This document shows, one piece after another, positions 1-6,989 of a stretch of 14,753 bases of DNA; position 1 is the first letter of the stretch, and each line of letters starts with the position of its first letter. Source of the DNA: Desulfobacca acetoxidans (GTDB lineage: Bacteria; Desulfobacterota; Desulfobaccia; Desulfobaccales; 0-14-0-80-60-11); NCBI GenBank assembly GCA_020723225.1, contig DYJG01000012.1, positions 1-14,753 on the forward strand. Reading direction: 5' to 3'. The position numbers and the translations under genes are program-made. The notes under the pieces are model-generated. The model saw only the letters and a list, made by a program, of their open reading frames with translations. It did no database searches and had not been told where the DNA came from.

Positions 1-48
1 CGCCGGATCGTCTTCCACCAGCAGAATTACCGCGGATTGAGCCATCAT
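1..48 (-). CDS. Response regulator receiver protein, N-terminal fragment (runs off the window)
   Basis: Only 16 codons are inside the window. They read MMAQSAVILLVEDDPA, the first beta strand and acidic pocket (EDD) of a CheY-like receiver domain. The LVEDDPA form is typical of small stand-alone regulators of the Rcp1/CheY type, which often follow kinases with the HDLQEPLRK phosphoacceptor motif, as here. It would receive a phosphoryl group from the kinase encoded just upstream on the same strand. Two consecutive ATG codons (46-48 and 43-45) can start it; the first sits 7 nt after a run of seven G (56-62 on the complement) that can act as the ribosome-binding site. A 192-bp gap with a strong inverted repeat separates it from the kinase, so co-transcription is likely but not certain. 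Whether an output domain follows cannot be seen. Confidence 0.8.
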   Translation of the reverse strand, partial: MMAQSAVILLVEDDPA

Positions 49-102
49 GAGTCCACCCCCCCGTTTATTCGTTTCCGGTTTTCGAGCCTATTGCAAATTT
101 CT

Positions 103-172
103 TTCCTCTGCGCTCTCTGCGTCTCTGCGAGATAATAGGGTTTCTCGCAGAGGCGCAGAGGACGCAGAGAAT
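103..172. repeat. Imperfect inverted repeat of CTCTGCG units (REP/MITE-like)
   Basis: Positions 115-132 and 143-160 are reverse complements over 18 bp with one mismatch (a G-U pair in RNA), around a 10-nt loop; weaker complementarity continues outward to about 103 and 172. The arms are built from CTCTGCG / CGCAGAG units. Similar CGCAGAG-rich intergenic elements recur in many bacterial genomes; this is from memory. It lies between the kinase and the response regulator and could form a large mRNA hairpin that lowers downstream expression. Confidence 0.75.
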
Positions 173-203
173 ACGCAGCGTAAAAATTTTAGCAAAAGGT
201 CTT

Positions 204-240
204 TCAACCGAAAACCGAAAACTGAAAACCGAAAACCGTA
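204..240. repeat. Tandem CCGAAAA heptamers
   Basis: About five tandem copies of a 7-bp unit (CCGAAAA, one copy CTGAAAA) directly follow the stop codon of the kinase gene. Related CGAAAAAC-type tracts occur at 6909-6943 and, inverted, at 13775-13792. On the kinase strand the tract is T-rich (TTTTCGG units). Confidence 0.75.
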
Positions 241-2628
241 TTATACCGGAATGCTGAAATAAAACGTCGCCCCCCGGCCCTGCTGCGATTCCGCCCAACA
301 ACGGCCGCCGTGCCTTTCGGCAATTTTTTTGCAGATGGACAACCCGATGCCGGTGCCCTGATATTTATCCTTGGAATGCAGGCGGTGAAAAACCTTAAAG
401 ATGCGATCGGCATGCTGGGAATCGAACCCGATGCCTTCGTCCCGGACGGCAAAAACCCACATGCCCCCATCCCGCCGGGTGGAAATATGGATCCGGGGAG
501 GCTGGTCGCCCCGGAATTTGATGGCATTGGTGATCAGATTCTGGAGCAGTTGGCCCATCTGATAAGGGTTGACCTCCAGAACGGGGAGGGGGTCGTGGGT
601 GATCCGGGCTTGGGTTTCCTGGAGCAGCGGCTGTAAATCGTTGAGGGTGCCCTTCAGGACGTCTTCCATGCTCACCGGGACCATCGTCAGCTCGCCCCGG
701 CCCGCCCGGGAATAGGCCAGGAGGTCGTTAATCAAGGCCTGCATGCGCTTGGCGCCGTCGGCGATATAGCCCAGATAACGGTCCGCCTGTTCATCAAAGC
801 GGCCCCGGTACTGTTCTCCCAGCATCTCCGAAAAATTGGCGATCTTGCGCAGGGGTTCCTGGAGGTCATGGGAGGAGACAAAGGCAAACTCCTCCAGGTC
901 CCGGTTGGAGCGCTCCAGGTCCTGCAGAGCGGACTCCAATGCGGCGGTGCGGTCCTGGATCCGCTGTTCCAGGGTCTTGCTGAACCGGCGCAGCTCTTCC
1001 TGGGCCTTGACCCGCTCCAGGGCCGACGACAGTTGCAGGCCGACACGCTCCAGCAACTCCACCTTTTCCAGGGGCACCATGTCCGCTTTCTTGTCGGCCA
1101 GGTGGATGAGGCCCATGATCTTTTCCCCCAGGCGGATGGGTACCAGGGCCACGGACTCGTAACCGGTGGCGTTGCAGACGTTGCGGGTGGAGCCTTTATC
1201 CTCCTCCGGCACCGTGGCCAGGAACCGGCTGGTGGCGTTCATATAAAAAGAGCCGCCCGGGGTATAAAACGGCAGACTGGGGTCGGTGGTGCCTTTGATG
1301 ACATTGATGCACATACATTGATCGGAATGGATGGACAAGGGGCTTTCCATCTCATAGAATTCTTTGGAGAAACCGACGTAGCCATGGTAAGGGATGTTCC
1401 CCGCCGCGTCCAGGAGGCGGATGCCCACGGCCTCGCACCCGCTGAGCTCCTTGATCTCCGCCACGAATTCCCGCATCAGCGGGGCGATTTCCGTCTGCCG
1501 GTTGGCGATTTCCAGCAAGCGGTTGATGAGCCGAAGGGCTTCCCCGGCCCGCTTGCGCTCGGTGATATCGACGCCCATCTCCATGATGAGGGGAGAGCCG
1601 TCCGCGTCGGTGAAGGGATAGTCGAAGATATCGTAGTTCCGGCCGTCGGGGCCGGTCCACTCCCACCGATGGGGCGCATCGCTCTTCAGGACCTTATAAG
1701 TCTCGCAAATTTCGCAGGGCTCCGTCCGCCCGAAAAGATACTCAAAGCAGCGCAGGCCCCGGTCCTCGCCGAACCGCTCCACGAAGAAGCGATTGGCGAA
1801 GGCCACGTGGTAATCCGGCGTCAGCAGCACCACGTAGGCGGGCAACATCTCCAGGACGTCGTAGAAGCGCCGGCGCTCCAGGTTCAGGGATAGATTCATC
1901 TGCCGGAGATTGGCCGTCATGCGGTCGAAGGCCCGGGTCAGTTCCCCGACTTCATCAGGGCTTTGGATCGCCACTCGATGGTCCAGGTTGCCGCCGCCGA
2001 TGATCTCCGCGCCCTCATGGAGTTTCAGAACGGGCTTGACCACCGCGCGCTGCAGGAAGACCCCGGCGCCGAGAATGATCAATCCCAGGCACAGCAGGGC
2101 CAGAAGATCCAGGAAAGATATGAGGCGTTGCGTCCGGATAAGCTTCTGATTAATCTCGTCGGTGAGGTTGAAGAATCGGGTCAGCAGGTCCTGGGTGGCC
2201 AGGAGCAGTTGGGTGGTCAGCCGGCTTTGCAGTTCCCCTCTTACCTGCCCTTCCGGGTGATCGGCTCCCCCGGTTTGTTGGGCGGTCATCAACCTGGAGA
2301 AGGTGTCGCCCACGGTCTTCAGCTTTTGAGAGGCGTCCCCCAGGCCGTGCTCGGTCTTGAATTCCCGGTATTCCGGACTTTCCAGCAAGCGGAGCACTTC
2401 GTCATAGAGGGCGGCCCACTGTCTCTGGGCTCGCTCGGTGCGGTACAATAGATAGTCTTGGGTGAGGTTGCGGAGGATGCTGATTTTATTAACGAATTCG
2501 TTAGCTTCTTTAACTTCCCGGGCCAGGTGGCTCATGTTCCGGTCCAGGTGCAGGACCACGGCCCCATAAGCCAGGAGGACGCAAACCGTCAACGCCCCGG
2601 CGATCTTGACCCTGGTCCGGATTTTCAT
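241..2628 (-). CDS. Membrane sensor histidine kinase (HAMP-PAS-GAF-HisKA-HATPase)
   Basis: A 795-residue inner-membrane kinase. Order: TM1 about 9-27, a mostly helical periplasmic segment about 28-168, TM2 about 169-192, HAMP about 193-245, PAS about 252-355 (ending in the usual GVDITERK), GAF about 368-540, a coiled-coil linker 540-580, HisKA with phosphoacceptor His587 (SSHDLQEPLRK), and a C-terminal ATPase domain with N-box (Asn697, Asn701), G1 box DEGIGFD (730-736) and G2 box GTGIGL (758-763). All catalytic motifs are intact. PAS carries Cys294, Cys305 and Cys308; GAF carries Cys438, Cys440 and Cys485 in CMC and TRNVC motifs. The ATG start overlaps the stop of the upstream binding-protein gene by 4 bp (ATGA), implying translational coupling. 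The last 192 bp before the regulator gene hold only repeats. The input ligand is unknown; the coupled binding proteins are the best candidates for the sensor input. Confidence 0.95.
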   Translation of the reverse strand: MKIRTRVKIAGALTVCVLLAYGAVVLHLDRNMSHLAREVKEANEFVNKISILRNLTQDYLLYRTERAQRQWAALYDEVLRLLESPEYREFKTEHGLGDASQKLKTVGDTFSRLMTAQQTGGADHPEGQVRGELQSRLTTQLLLATQDLLTRFFNLTDEINQKLIRTQRLISFLDLLALLCLGLIILGAGVFLQRAVVKPVLKLHEGAEIIGGGNLDHRVAIQSPDEVGELTRAFDRMTANLRQMNLSLNLERRRFYDVLEMLPAYVVLLTPDYHVAFANRFFVERFGEDRGLRCFEYLFGRTEPCEICETYKVLKSDAPHRWEWTGPDGRNYDIFDYPFTDADGSPLIMEMGVDITERKRAGEALRLINRLLEIANRQTEIAPLMREFVAEIKELSGCEAVGIRLLDAAGNIPYHGYVGFSKEFYEMESPLSIHSDQCMCINVIKGTTDPSLPFYTPGGSFYMNATSRFLATVPEEDKGSTRNVCNATGYESVALVPIRLGEKIMGLIHLADKKADMVPLEKVELLERVGLQLSSALERVKAQEELRRFSKTLEQRIQDRTAALESALQDLERSNRDLEEFAFVSSHDLQEPLRKIANFSEMLGEQYRGRFDEQADRYLGYIADGAKRMQALINDLLAYSRAGRGELTMVPVSMEDVLKGTLNDLQPLLQETQARITHDPLPVLEVNPYQMGQLLQNLITNAIKFRGDQPPRIHISTRRDGGMWVFAVRDEGIGFDSQHADRIFKVFHRLHSKDKYQGTGIGLSICKKIAERHGGRCWAESQQGRGATFYFSIPV

Positions 2629-3683
2629 GTACGCACCTGTTTTCCCCTTTGGGGAATAATGACCCGCATCGCCTTGGGATCGACCCGGGTCAGGGGTTCC
2701 GCCGCGAAATAATCCAGGAAATCGGGCATCGCTACCCGGCCGGTCAGCTTATTGTCCATCATCCAGCGGGCCTGGTCCTCCATGGCCAGCAGCAAGGCCT
2801 GGTCCAGGAAGAGTTCAAACCTTATCGGTTGTTTGAATCCCTGCAAGTCGGCCAGGGGTATTTGGGTCCAGCGGGCCATAACCGCCATGCCTGCCTCAGG
2901 TTGCCGCCTTATAAAATCGGCCGCCAGGCCCAAGGCCCGCAACACCTTCTCCAGGGCCGGGCCTCGTTTCTTGACGACTTCTTCCCGGCTCACCAGCATC
3001 CAGTAGAGGTCCTGTCCCCCCTGTGACGGCCAGGAGAAGGCGTTAATCCCCATCATTCTCATTGTATCATAGAAACGCTGGTCCCGGGCAACGACCGCGT
3101 CCACTTTTCCCGCGGCCAGGGCGTCGGCCAGGTCATTGGGGCTGAGGTCCGCCAAGTTTACTTCTTTCAGGGGGATATGGTTCAGGGAGATAAACCTTCC
3201 CAGGAAAAACATGGCCGAATGGACATGGGGCACACCGATGCTTTTGCCCCGCAAATCCTCCGGCCTCACAATGCCTCTATCCCGACGGACGATTAACTGG
3301 TGGTGGGCGCCGGCGGCAAAGCTCGCCAGACAGCGCAGGTCCGCGGCCCCGGCAAAGATTTCGCTGACCAGGATAAATTCGGCGCAGCAGGCCAGGTCGA
3401 GCTCTCCCGCTTCCAGGTCCTTCACCGCGTTGATGCCCGCGGGGTAGGCCCGGAGGTCGACTTCCAGTCCCTGGGCCTTATCATACCCCTGGTCTTTGAC
3501 GATATACCACAGCCCGCTCAGCCGGTTGAAAGCAGTGCCGACGGCGATTTTTTCCAGCGGCCCCGAATGCGTCTGATCCGGCTGGGTCCGTGGTCCGGCC
3601 TTCCATAGGTAAGCAGCAGCCGCGATCGCCAGGACGACCGCACCCAAAACCGACAGGGAAATTTTTATGTGATTTTTCGTCAT
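2625..3683 (-). CDS. NMT1/SsuA-like periplasmic substrate-binding protein (third paralog)
   Basis: A 352-aa member of the ABC substrate-binding superfamily close to NMT1/THI5 and SsuA. One N-terminal hydrophobic helix (about 8-27) has no lipobox and no clear signal-peptidase site, so the protein may stay anchored and face the periplasm. The mature part opens with LEKIAVGT, then shows family blocks DLACCAEF, LRCLA, RRDRGIVRPEDLRGKSIGVP, a LAAGKVDAVV stretch and a C-terminal LLLAMEDQARW. Where its two paralogs read VDAVL followed by a W/P-rich segment, this one reads VDAVVARDQRFY, suggesting a different or altered ligand pocket. It is 28 bp after the middle paralog and overlaps the kinase start by 4 bp. 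No strong ribosome-binding site precedes the ATG. The ligand cannot be named from sequence; no permease or ATPase gene is adjacent. Confidence 0.88.
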   Translation of the reverse strand: MTKNHIKISLSVLGAVVLAIAAAAYLWKAGPRTQPDQTHSGPLEKIAVGTAFNRLSGLWYIVKDQGYDKAQGLEVDLRAYPAGINAVKDLEAGELDLACCAEFILVSEIFAGAADLRCLASFAAGAHHQLIVRRDRGIVRPEDLRGKSIGVPHVHSAMFFLGRFISLNHIPLKEVNLADLSPNDLADALAAGKVDAVVARDQRFYDTMRMMGINAFSWPSQGGQDLYWMLVSREEVVKKRGPALEKVLRALGLAADFIRRQPEAGMAVMARWTQIPLADLQGFKQPIRFELFLDQALLLAMEDQARWMMDNKLTGRVAMPDFLDYFAAEPLTRVDPKAMRVIIPQRGKQVRT

Positions 3684-3711
3684 CGGCGGCTAATCTGGTA
3701 CCCAACACTAA

Positions 3712-4737
3712 TCACTTTGATGTAGCATGCCCAGTAGCCCCCAGGCGCACCGCCTTGGGATTGACTTTCTGAAGCGGCCCTGGAGCGAGATAACCCAGGA
3801 AATCGGGGATTTGTTTCTTATCCGTCAATCCGTTCCTGATCATCCAGGCGGCCTGGTCCTCCATGGCCAGGAGCAGGCCCGAGTCCAGGAAAACCTCGTA
3901 CCTTACGATATATCTGGATAGCTGGGAGGTCGGAACTTTGGACCAGCGGGCAATAATTTCCCTGGCCTCACCAGGTTTCTGCTTTTGAAACTCGGCTGCC
4001 TGTCCCAGGGCGCGCAGCATCTGTTCCATGGCTGTCCCCTTGGCCTTGAGGCGCTCTTCCCGCCCCGCCAGCAGCACATAATAGTCCTGGCCTTCCTGAG
4101 CCTTCAGGATAACCGCATTATCTCCCATTCGCTTGATGATCTCGGTGGTAAACGGCGGGACCCAGAGGACCGCATCCACCTCTCCGGCGGCCAGAGCCTC
4201 CGCCATCCCGGCGGGTTTGAGATTGTTGATCGTTATTTCCTTAAGGCCGATACGGTTTAAGGTGAGCAATCTTCCCAGTAAAAACTCTCCTTGGGTTCCC
4301 AGAGGCACGCCAATAATCTTACCGCGCAAATCACCCAGCTTACCGATGTCTCTATCCCGTCGGGCGATTATCTCAAAGACGTCACCGGCGCTGATGGCGC
4401 AAAGGCAACGCAAGTTGGCCGCCCCTGACAAAATCTCTTTGACCAGAACGAATTCGCCGATGCAGGCTAGATCAACCAGGCTCGCCTTGGCGTCTTTTAT
4501 TGCATCTCTACCAGCCTGATAAGGCTTGATCGCTAGTTCGACACCATATTCTCTATCAAGGCCCTTTTCCATGGCGATATACAACAAGCCGTTCATATTG
4601 TTGAAGCTACTGCCGATGATGATTTTTTCCGGCGCCGCACCGGGGGAAAGGCCCCCGGCCTGCCACAGGGAGCCGGCGAAAACGATAGCGAGCAACACCG
4701 ACATCAACACGGCGATTTTAGTTTTCCCACCAATCAT
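3712..4737 (-). CDS. NMT1/SsuA-like periplasmic substrate-binding protein (second paralog)
   Basis: A 341-aa paralog of its two neighbours. The N-terminal hydrophobic stretch (about 7-27) lacks a lipobox Cys. Shared blocks are PEKIIIGSSFNNMNGLLYIA, DLACIGEFVLVKEI, LRCL, ARRDRDIGKLGDLRGKIIGV, LAAGEVDAVLWVPPF and the C-terminal LLLAMEDQAAWMIRNGLTDK. The WVPP segment matches the position where many NMT1/SsuA proteins keep a W-x-P type ligand-pocket motif. The ATG overlaps the stop of the first paralog (ATGA) and is preceded by a strong AAGGAGG at 7-nt spacing, so this start is secure. The three paralogs probably arose by tandem duplication and then diverged. Substrate unknown; sulfonate, thiamine-precursor and nitrate-like ligands are all possible for the superfamily. 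Confidence 0.88.
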   Translation of the reverse strand: MIGGKTKIAVLMSVLLAIVFAGSLWQAGGLSPGAAPEKIIIGSSFNNMNGLLYIAMEKGLDREYGVELAIKPYQAGRDAIKDAKASLVDLACIGEFVLVKEILSGAANLRCLCAISAGDVFEIIARRDRDIGKLGDLRGKIIGVPLGTQGEFLLGRLLTLNRIGLKEITINNLKPAGMAEALAAGEVDAVLWVPPFTTEIIKRMGDNAVILKAQEGQDYYVLLAGREERLKAKGTAMEQMLRALGQAAEFQKQKPGEAREIIARWSKVPTSQLSRYIVRYEVFLDSGLLLAMEDQAAWMIRNGLTDKKQIPDFLGYLAPGPLQKVNPKAVRLGATGHATSK

Positions 4738-5768
4738 TTGGCGGCCTCCTTGCCGGGAAGCACCAGACGCACGGCCTTGGGGTCCACATGTGAAAGGGGT
4801 TCGGCGTGGATGTAATTCAGAAAATTCGGCACCTGCGACTTGTCGGTGAGCCGGTTCTTTATCAGCCAGCGGGCCTGATCCTCCATGGCCAGGAGCAGGC
4901 CTTGATCCAGAAATGGTTCATAATTGATCGGGGCTTTGCCGGACTGCAAATCCGCGGTACTCACTTGCAACCGTTGGGCAATAATGCCCTTTCCCGCCTC
5001 AGGCTGCCGCTCCAGAAAATCGGCCGCCCGGTCCAGGGCCCGGAGCAGCCTTTCCAGAACCGCCCCCCTGGTCCGGATCACTTCCTCCCGGGTCACCAAC
5101 AGCCGGTAGACGTTTTGCCCGCCCTGGGCGGGCCACACAACGGCATTATTTCCCAATTTTTTTATAATCCCGTCAGTAACCGGCGCCCAGACCAGGACCG
5201 CGTCCACTTTCCCCCCGGCCAGGGCGTCGGCCATCTCCCCTGGTCTGACGTCAACGACGGTAACATCCCCCAAAGCAATATTATTCAGGGTCAGAAAACC
5301 GGCCAGGAAGAACTCCGCGGAGGTTTTCCTGGGCACGCCGACGGTCTTGGCCCGCAAATCTTCCGGCCGGGTAATGCCTCTATCCCGGCGGGCGATGAGG
5401 AAGTCAACTTCGCCGGCGGCAATGACGGCCAGGCAGCGCAGTTTCTCGGCCCGGCCGGCCAGGACTTCCCCCGCCAGGGCGAATTCCGCGCAACTGGCCA
5501 GGTCGAGCCGTCCCTCTTCCAGGTCCTTGAGCGGGGCCAGGCCGGTTTGATATTCCTTGATGACGGCTTCCAGCCCCTGGGCCTGATAAAAGCCCTGTTT
5601 CTCCGCAATGAACAACAGGCCCACCATCTCGTTGAGATTGGTGCCGATGGCGATTTTTTCCGGCGGCCCGGCTTGGGGGGAGCAGCCGGTGTGCCCCAGG
5701 TATCCGGTAATGACCATCAGCGCCAGGGCCGGTCCCAGGATGGCCGAGAAGGTTCGTTTGTTTCTCAT
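4734..5768 (-). CDS. NMT1/SsuA-like periplasmic substrate-binding protein (first paralog)
   Basis: A 344-aa protein and the first gene of the minus-strand operon. The N-terminus has a hydrophobic stretch (about 9-25) ending in LGHTGCSPQ; Cys29 could be a lipidation site, but the -3 residue is not the usual one, so lipoprotein status is uncertain. The binding domain starts at PEKIAIGTNLNEMVGLLFIA and shows DLASCAEF, LRCLAVIAAGE, ARRDRGITRPEDLRAKTVGVP, LAGGKVDAVLVWAP and LLLAMEDQARWLIKNRLTDK. It is closer in key blocks to the third paralog at the arginine-rich loop and to the second at the pocket motif. A good Shine-Dalgarno is missing, and the only clear promoter-like element ends close to the ATG, so a leaderless or very short leader is possible. 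It is divergent from the HD-domain gene, with 140 bp between the start codons. Confidence 0.88.
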   Translation of the reverse strand: MRNKRTFSAILGPALALMVITGYLGHTGCSPQAGPPEKIAIGTNLNEMVGLLFIAEKQGFYQAQGLEAVIKEYQTGLAPLKDLEEGRLDLASCAEFALAGEVLAGRAEKLRCLAVIAAGEVDFLIARRDRGITRPEDLRAKTVGVPRKTSAEFFLAGFLTLNNIALGDVTVVDVRPGEMADALAGGKVDAVLVWAPVTDGIIKKLGNNAVVWPAQGGQNVYRLLVTREEVIRTRGAVLERLLRALDRAADFLERQPEAGKGIIAQRLQVSTADLQSGKAPINYEPFLDQGLLLAMEDQARWLIKNRLTDKSQVPNFLNYIHAEPLSHVDPKAVRLVLPGKEAAK

Positions 5769-5776
5769 TTAAGGCA

Positions 5777-5805
5777 TTTATAATAATTGAGGGGATAAAT
5801 TTCCA
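5777..5805 (-). promoter_or_regulatory. Candidate sigma-70 promoter of the binding-protein/kinase operon
   Basis: On the minus strand TGGAAA (5800-5805) and TATAAA (5777-5782) are separated by exactly 17 bp. The expected transcription start falls near 5770, next to the ATG at 5766-5768, which would give a leaderless or nearly leaderless mRNA and fits the missing Shine-Dalgarno. The -35 match is moderate and the region is AT-rich, so chance matches are possible. Confidence 0.4.
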
Positions 5806-5908
5806 GAATTAATTAGCCGGGGAAGGTCCCTTTTTGTGGAAATATATGCTATCCATTTCTTGCATCAGGATTGCCACTTTATTTATGACCTTTTGAGGGC
5901 CGGTGTTG

Positions 5909-6826
5909 ATGAAGCGCACGGGAAAATTCGAAGACTTGATCCCCATGGATGACCCTCAAGCAGTCTTTGCTGAAGTGTCACACCTTGTCTCGCTATTGAA
6001 TCCTGATTTCGACGGCACGGCCTTGAACCGGGTCTTTCAGGATGTGGTCGGGCTCTTTAAGGGGGAGTATCCCGGCTATCGCCGCTGCAATACCTGGTAT
6101 CATGATTTAAAACACACCACCGACTGCCTGCTGGCCATGGCCCGCCTGCTGCACGGGGTGGCTCTCCACGGCCTGTCCATGGCGGAGCGGGACATTTCCC
6201 TGGGTCTGATCGCAGCGCTGCTCCATGATACCGGTTATCTGCAAACCGATGATGATCTGGAAGGGACCGGGGCCAAATATACCCTCGTCCACGTGTCGCG
6301 CAGCGTCGCGTTCATGGAAAAATATCTCCCCGGGGCAAACTTTTCTCTCCGGGATTTGGATTACTGCCGCTGCTGCGTTAATTGCACCGGTCTGGAGACG
6401 CATCTCGGGGAACTGCAGTTTGAATCCGGGCACCACCAGATCGTGGGCTGGATGCTGGGAACCGCCGACCTCCTGGGACAGATGGCCGATCGCACCTATC
6501 TGGAGAGACTGCCCTTTCTTTATTGGGAGTTCCAGGAGGCCAAGGTTCCGGGATTCGAGTCCGAGTTGGACCTCCTGAAAAAAACCCCGGCTTTTTGGGA
6601 GTTCACCCGGCAGCGCCTGGTGACGGAGCTGGGAAACGTGGCCCGGTATCTCAAGGAGCATTTCCGGGTGCGATGGGGCGTGGACCGGGATTTATACCGG
6701 GAGGCCATCGACAGGAATATCGCTCACCTGAAGTACATCCTGGCACACCACGAGGCCGATTACCGCCGGTATCTACGCCGGGGGAGCTACATGAAAACCT
6801 TGGAAAAGAGGGAAAGAACCACCTGA
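5909..6826 (+). CDS. HD-domain metal-dependent phosphohydrolase (cyclic-nucleotide phosphodiesterase-like)
   Basis: A 305-aa soluble protein without signal peptide or membrane segment. Residues in the ATG-start numbering: WYHDLKHTTD (about 63-72) resembles the metal-binding entry motif of class I cyclic-nucleotide phosphodiesterases, followed by the HD pair in ALLHDTGYLQ (His106-Asp107), His128 in VHVSRS, and an Asp187 in TADLLGQMADR. This is the H...HD...H...D ligand pattern of the HD superfamily. It probably hydrolyses a phosphoester or cyclic nucleotide in the cytoplasm; the substrate cannot be told. A CxCCxxC cluster (153-159) sits between the last two metal motifs. The ATG is chosen because GAGGG (5895-5899) lies 9 nt upstream; in-frame GTG (5903) and TTG (5906) are alternatives. 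It is divergent from the sensor operon, so a regulatory link is possible but not shown. Confidence 0.85.
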   Translation: MKRTGKFEDLIPMDDPQAVFAEVSHLVSLLNPDFDGTALNRVFQDVVGLFKGEYPGYRRCNTWYHDLKHTTDCLLAMARLLHGVALHGLSMAERDISLGLIAALLHDTGYLQTDDDLEGTGAKYTLVHVSRSVAFMEKYLPGANFSLRDLDYCRCCVNCTGLETHLGELQFESGHHQIVGWMLGTADLLGQMADRTYLERLPFLYWEFQEAKVPGFESELDLLKKTPAFWEFTRQRLVTELGNVARYLKEHFRVRWGVDRDLYREAIDRNIAHLKYILAHHEADYRRYLRRGSYMKTLEKRERTT

Positions 6827-6855
6827 TTATATAATCCGCGGACATCGGCGTTAAC

Positions 6856-6879
6856 CGGCGGCTAATTTTTTAACCGCCG
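6856..6879. repeat. Hairpin CGGCGG(C)TAA / TTAACCGCCG
   Basis: Two 10-nt arms (6856-6865 and 6870-6879) pair with one mismatch around a TTTT loop, 30 bp after the HD-gene stop. Flanking CGCCGAT units (6844-6849 region and 6886-6892) make it part of a larger REP-like block. No T-run follows, so it is a poor intrinsic terminator; it may protect the mRNA end. Confidence 0.55.
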
Positions 6880-6908
6880 ATGCACGCCGATAAGGACAAG
6901 CTTTTTAA

Positions 6909-6943
6909 CGCAAAACGAAAAACCAAAAACGAAAAACGAAAGA
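6909..6943. repeat. A-rich tract of ACGAAAAA-type short repeats
   Basis: The tract repeats AACGAAAA / AACCAAAA units and is related to the CCGAAAA heptamers at 204-240 and the inverted copy at 13775-13792. On the minus strand it supplies a T-rich run just after the hairpin at 6945-6970. Confidence 0.6.
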
Positions 6944-6970
6944 AAAAGGCGAGGTCTAGGCCCCGCCTTT
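6922..6970 (-). terminator. Probable intrinsic terminator of the propeller/M23 gene
   Basis: Arms AAAGGCG (6945-6951) and CGCCTTT (6964-6970), extended by GG/CC after one mismatch, form a hairpin with a 6-nt loop. Read on the minus strand it is followed by a T-rich tract (TTTCTTTCGTTTTTCG, 6944 downwards), as expected for Rho-independent termination of the gene ending at 7069. In the plus direction only a short T run follows, so it could act weakly on the HD gene too. Confidence 0.55.
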
Positions 6971-6989
6971 CATGATTTTGGCATGGTTA

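Noticed and set aside
65..301. Short open frames with phrases such as FSVFSFRFSV and LRILCVLCASA across the 65-300 region
   Set aside because: They are translations of the CTCTGCG and CGAAAAC repeats and have no ribosome-binding site or plausible protein character.
868..1893. 341-codon open frame on the plus strand opposite the kinase
   Set aside because: It is antisense to a gene with intact catalytic motifs. Its sequence is a mirror of high-GC codon use and shows no recognisable domain.
4806..5783. 325-codon plus-strand open frame opposite the first binding protein
   Set aside because: Shadow of the binding-protein gene; no family resemblance and no signal for translation.
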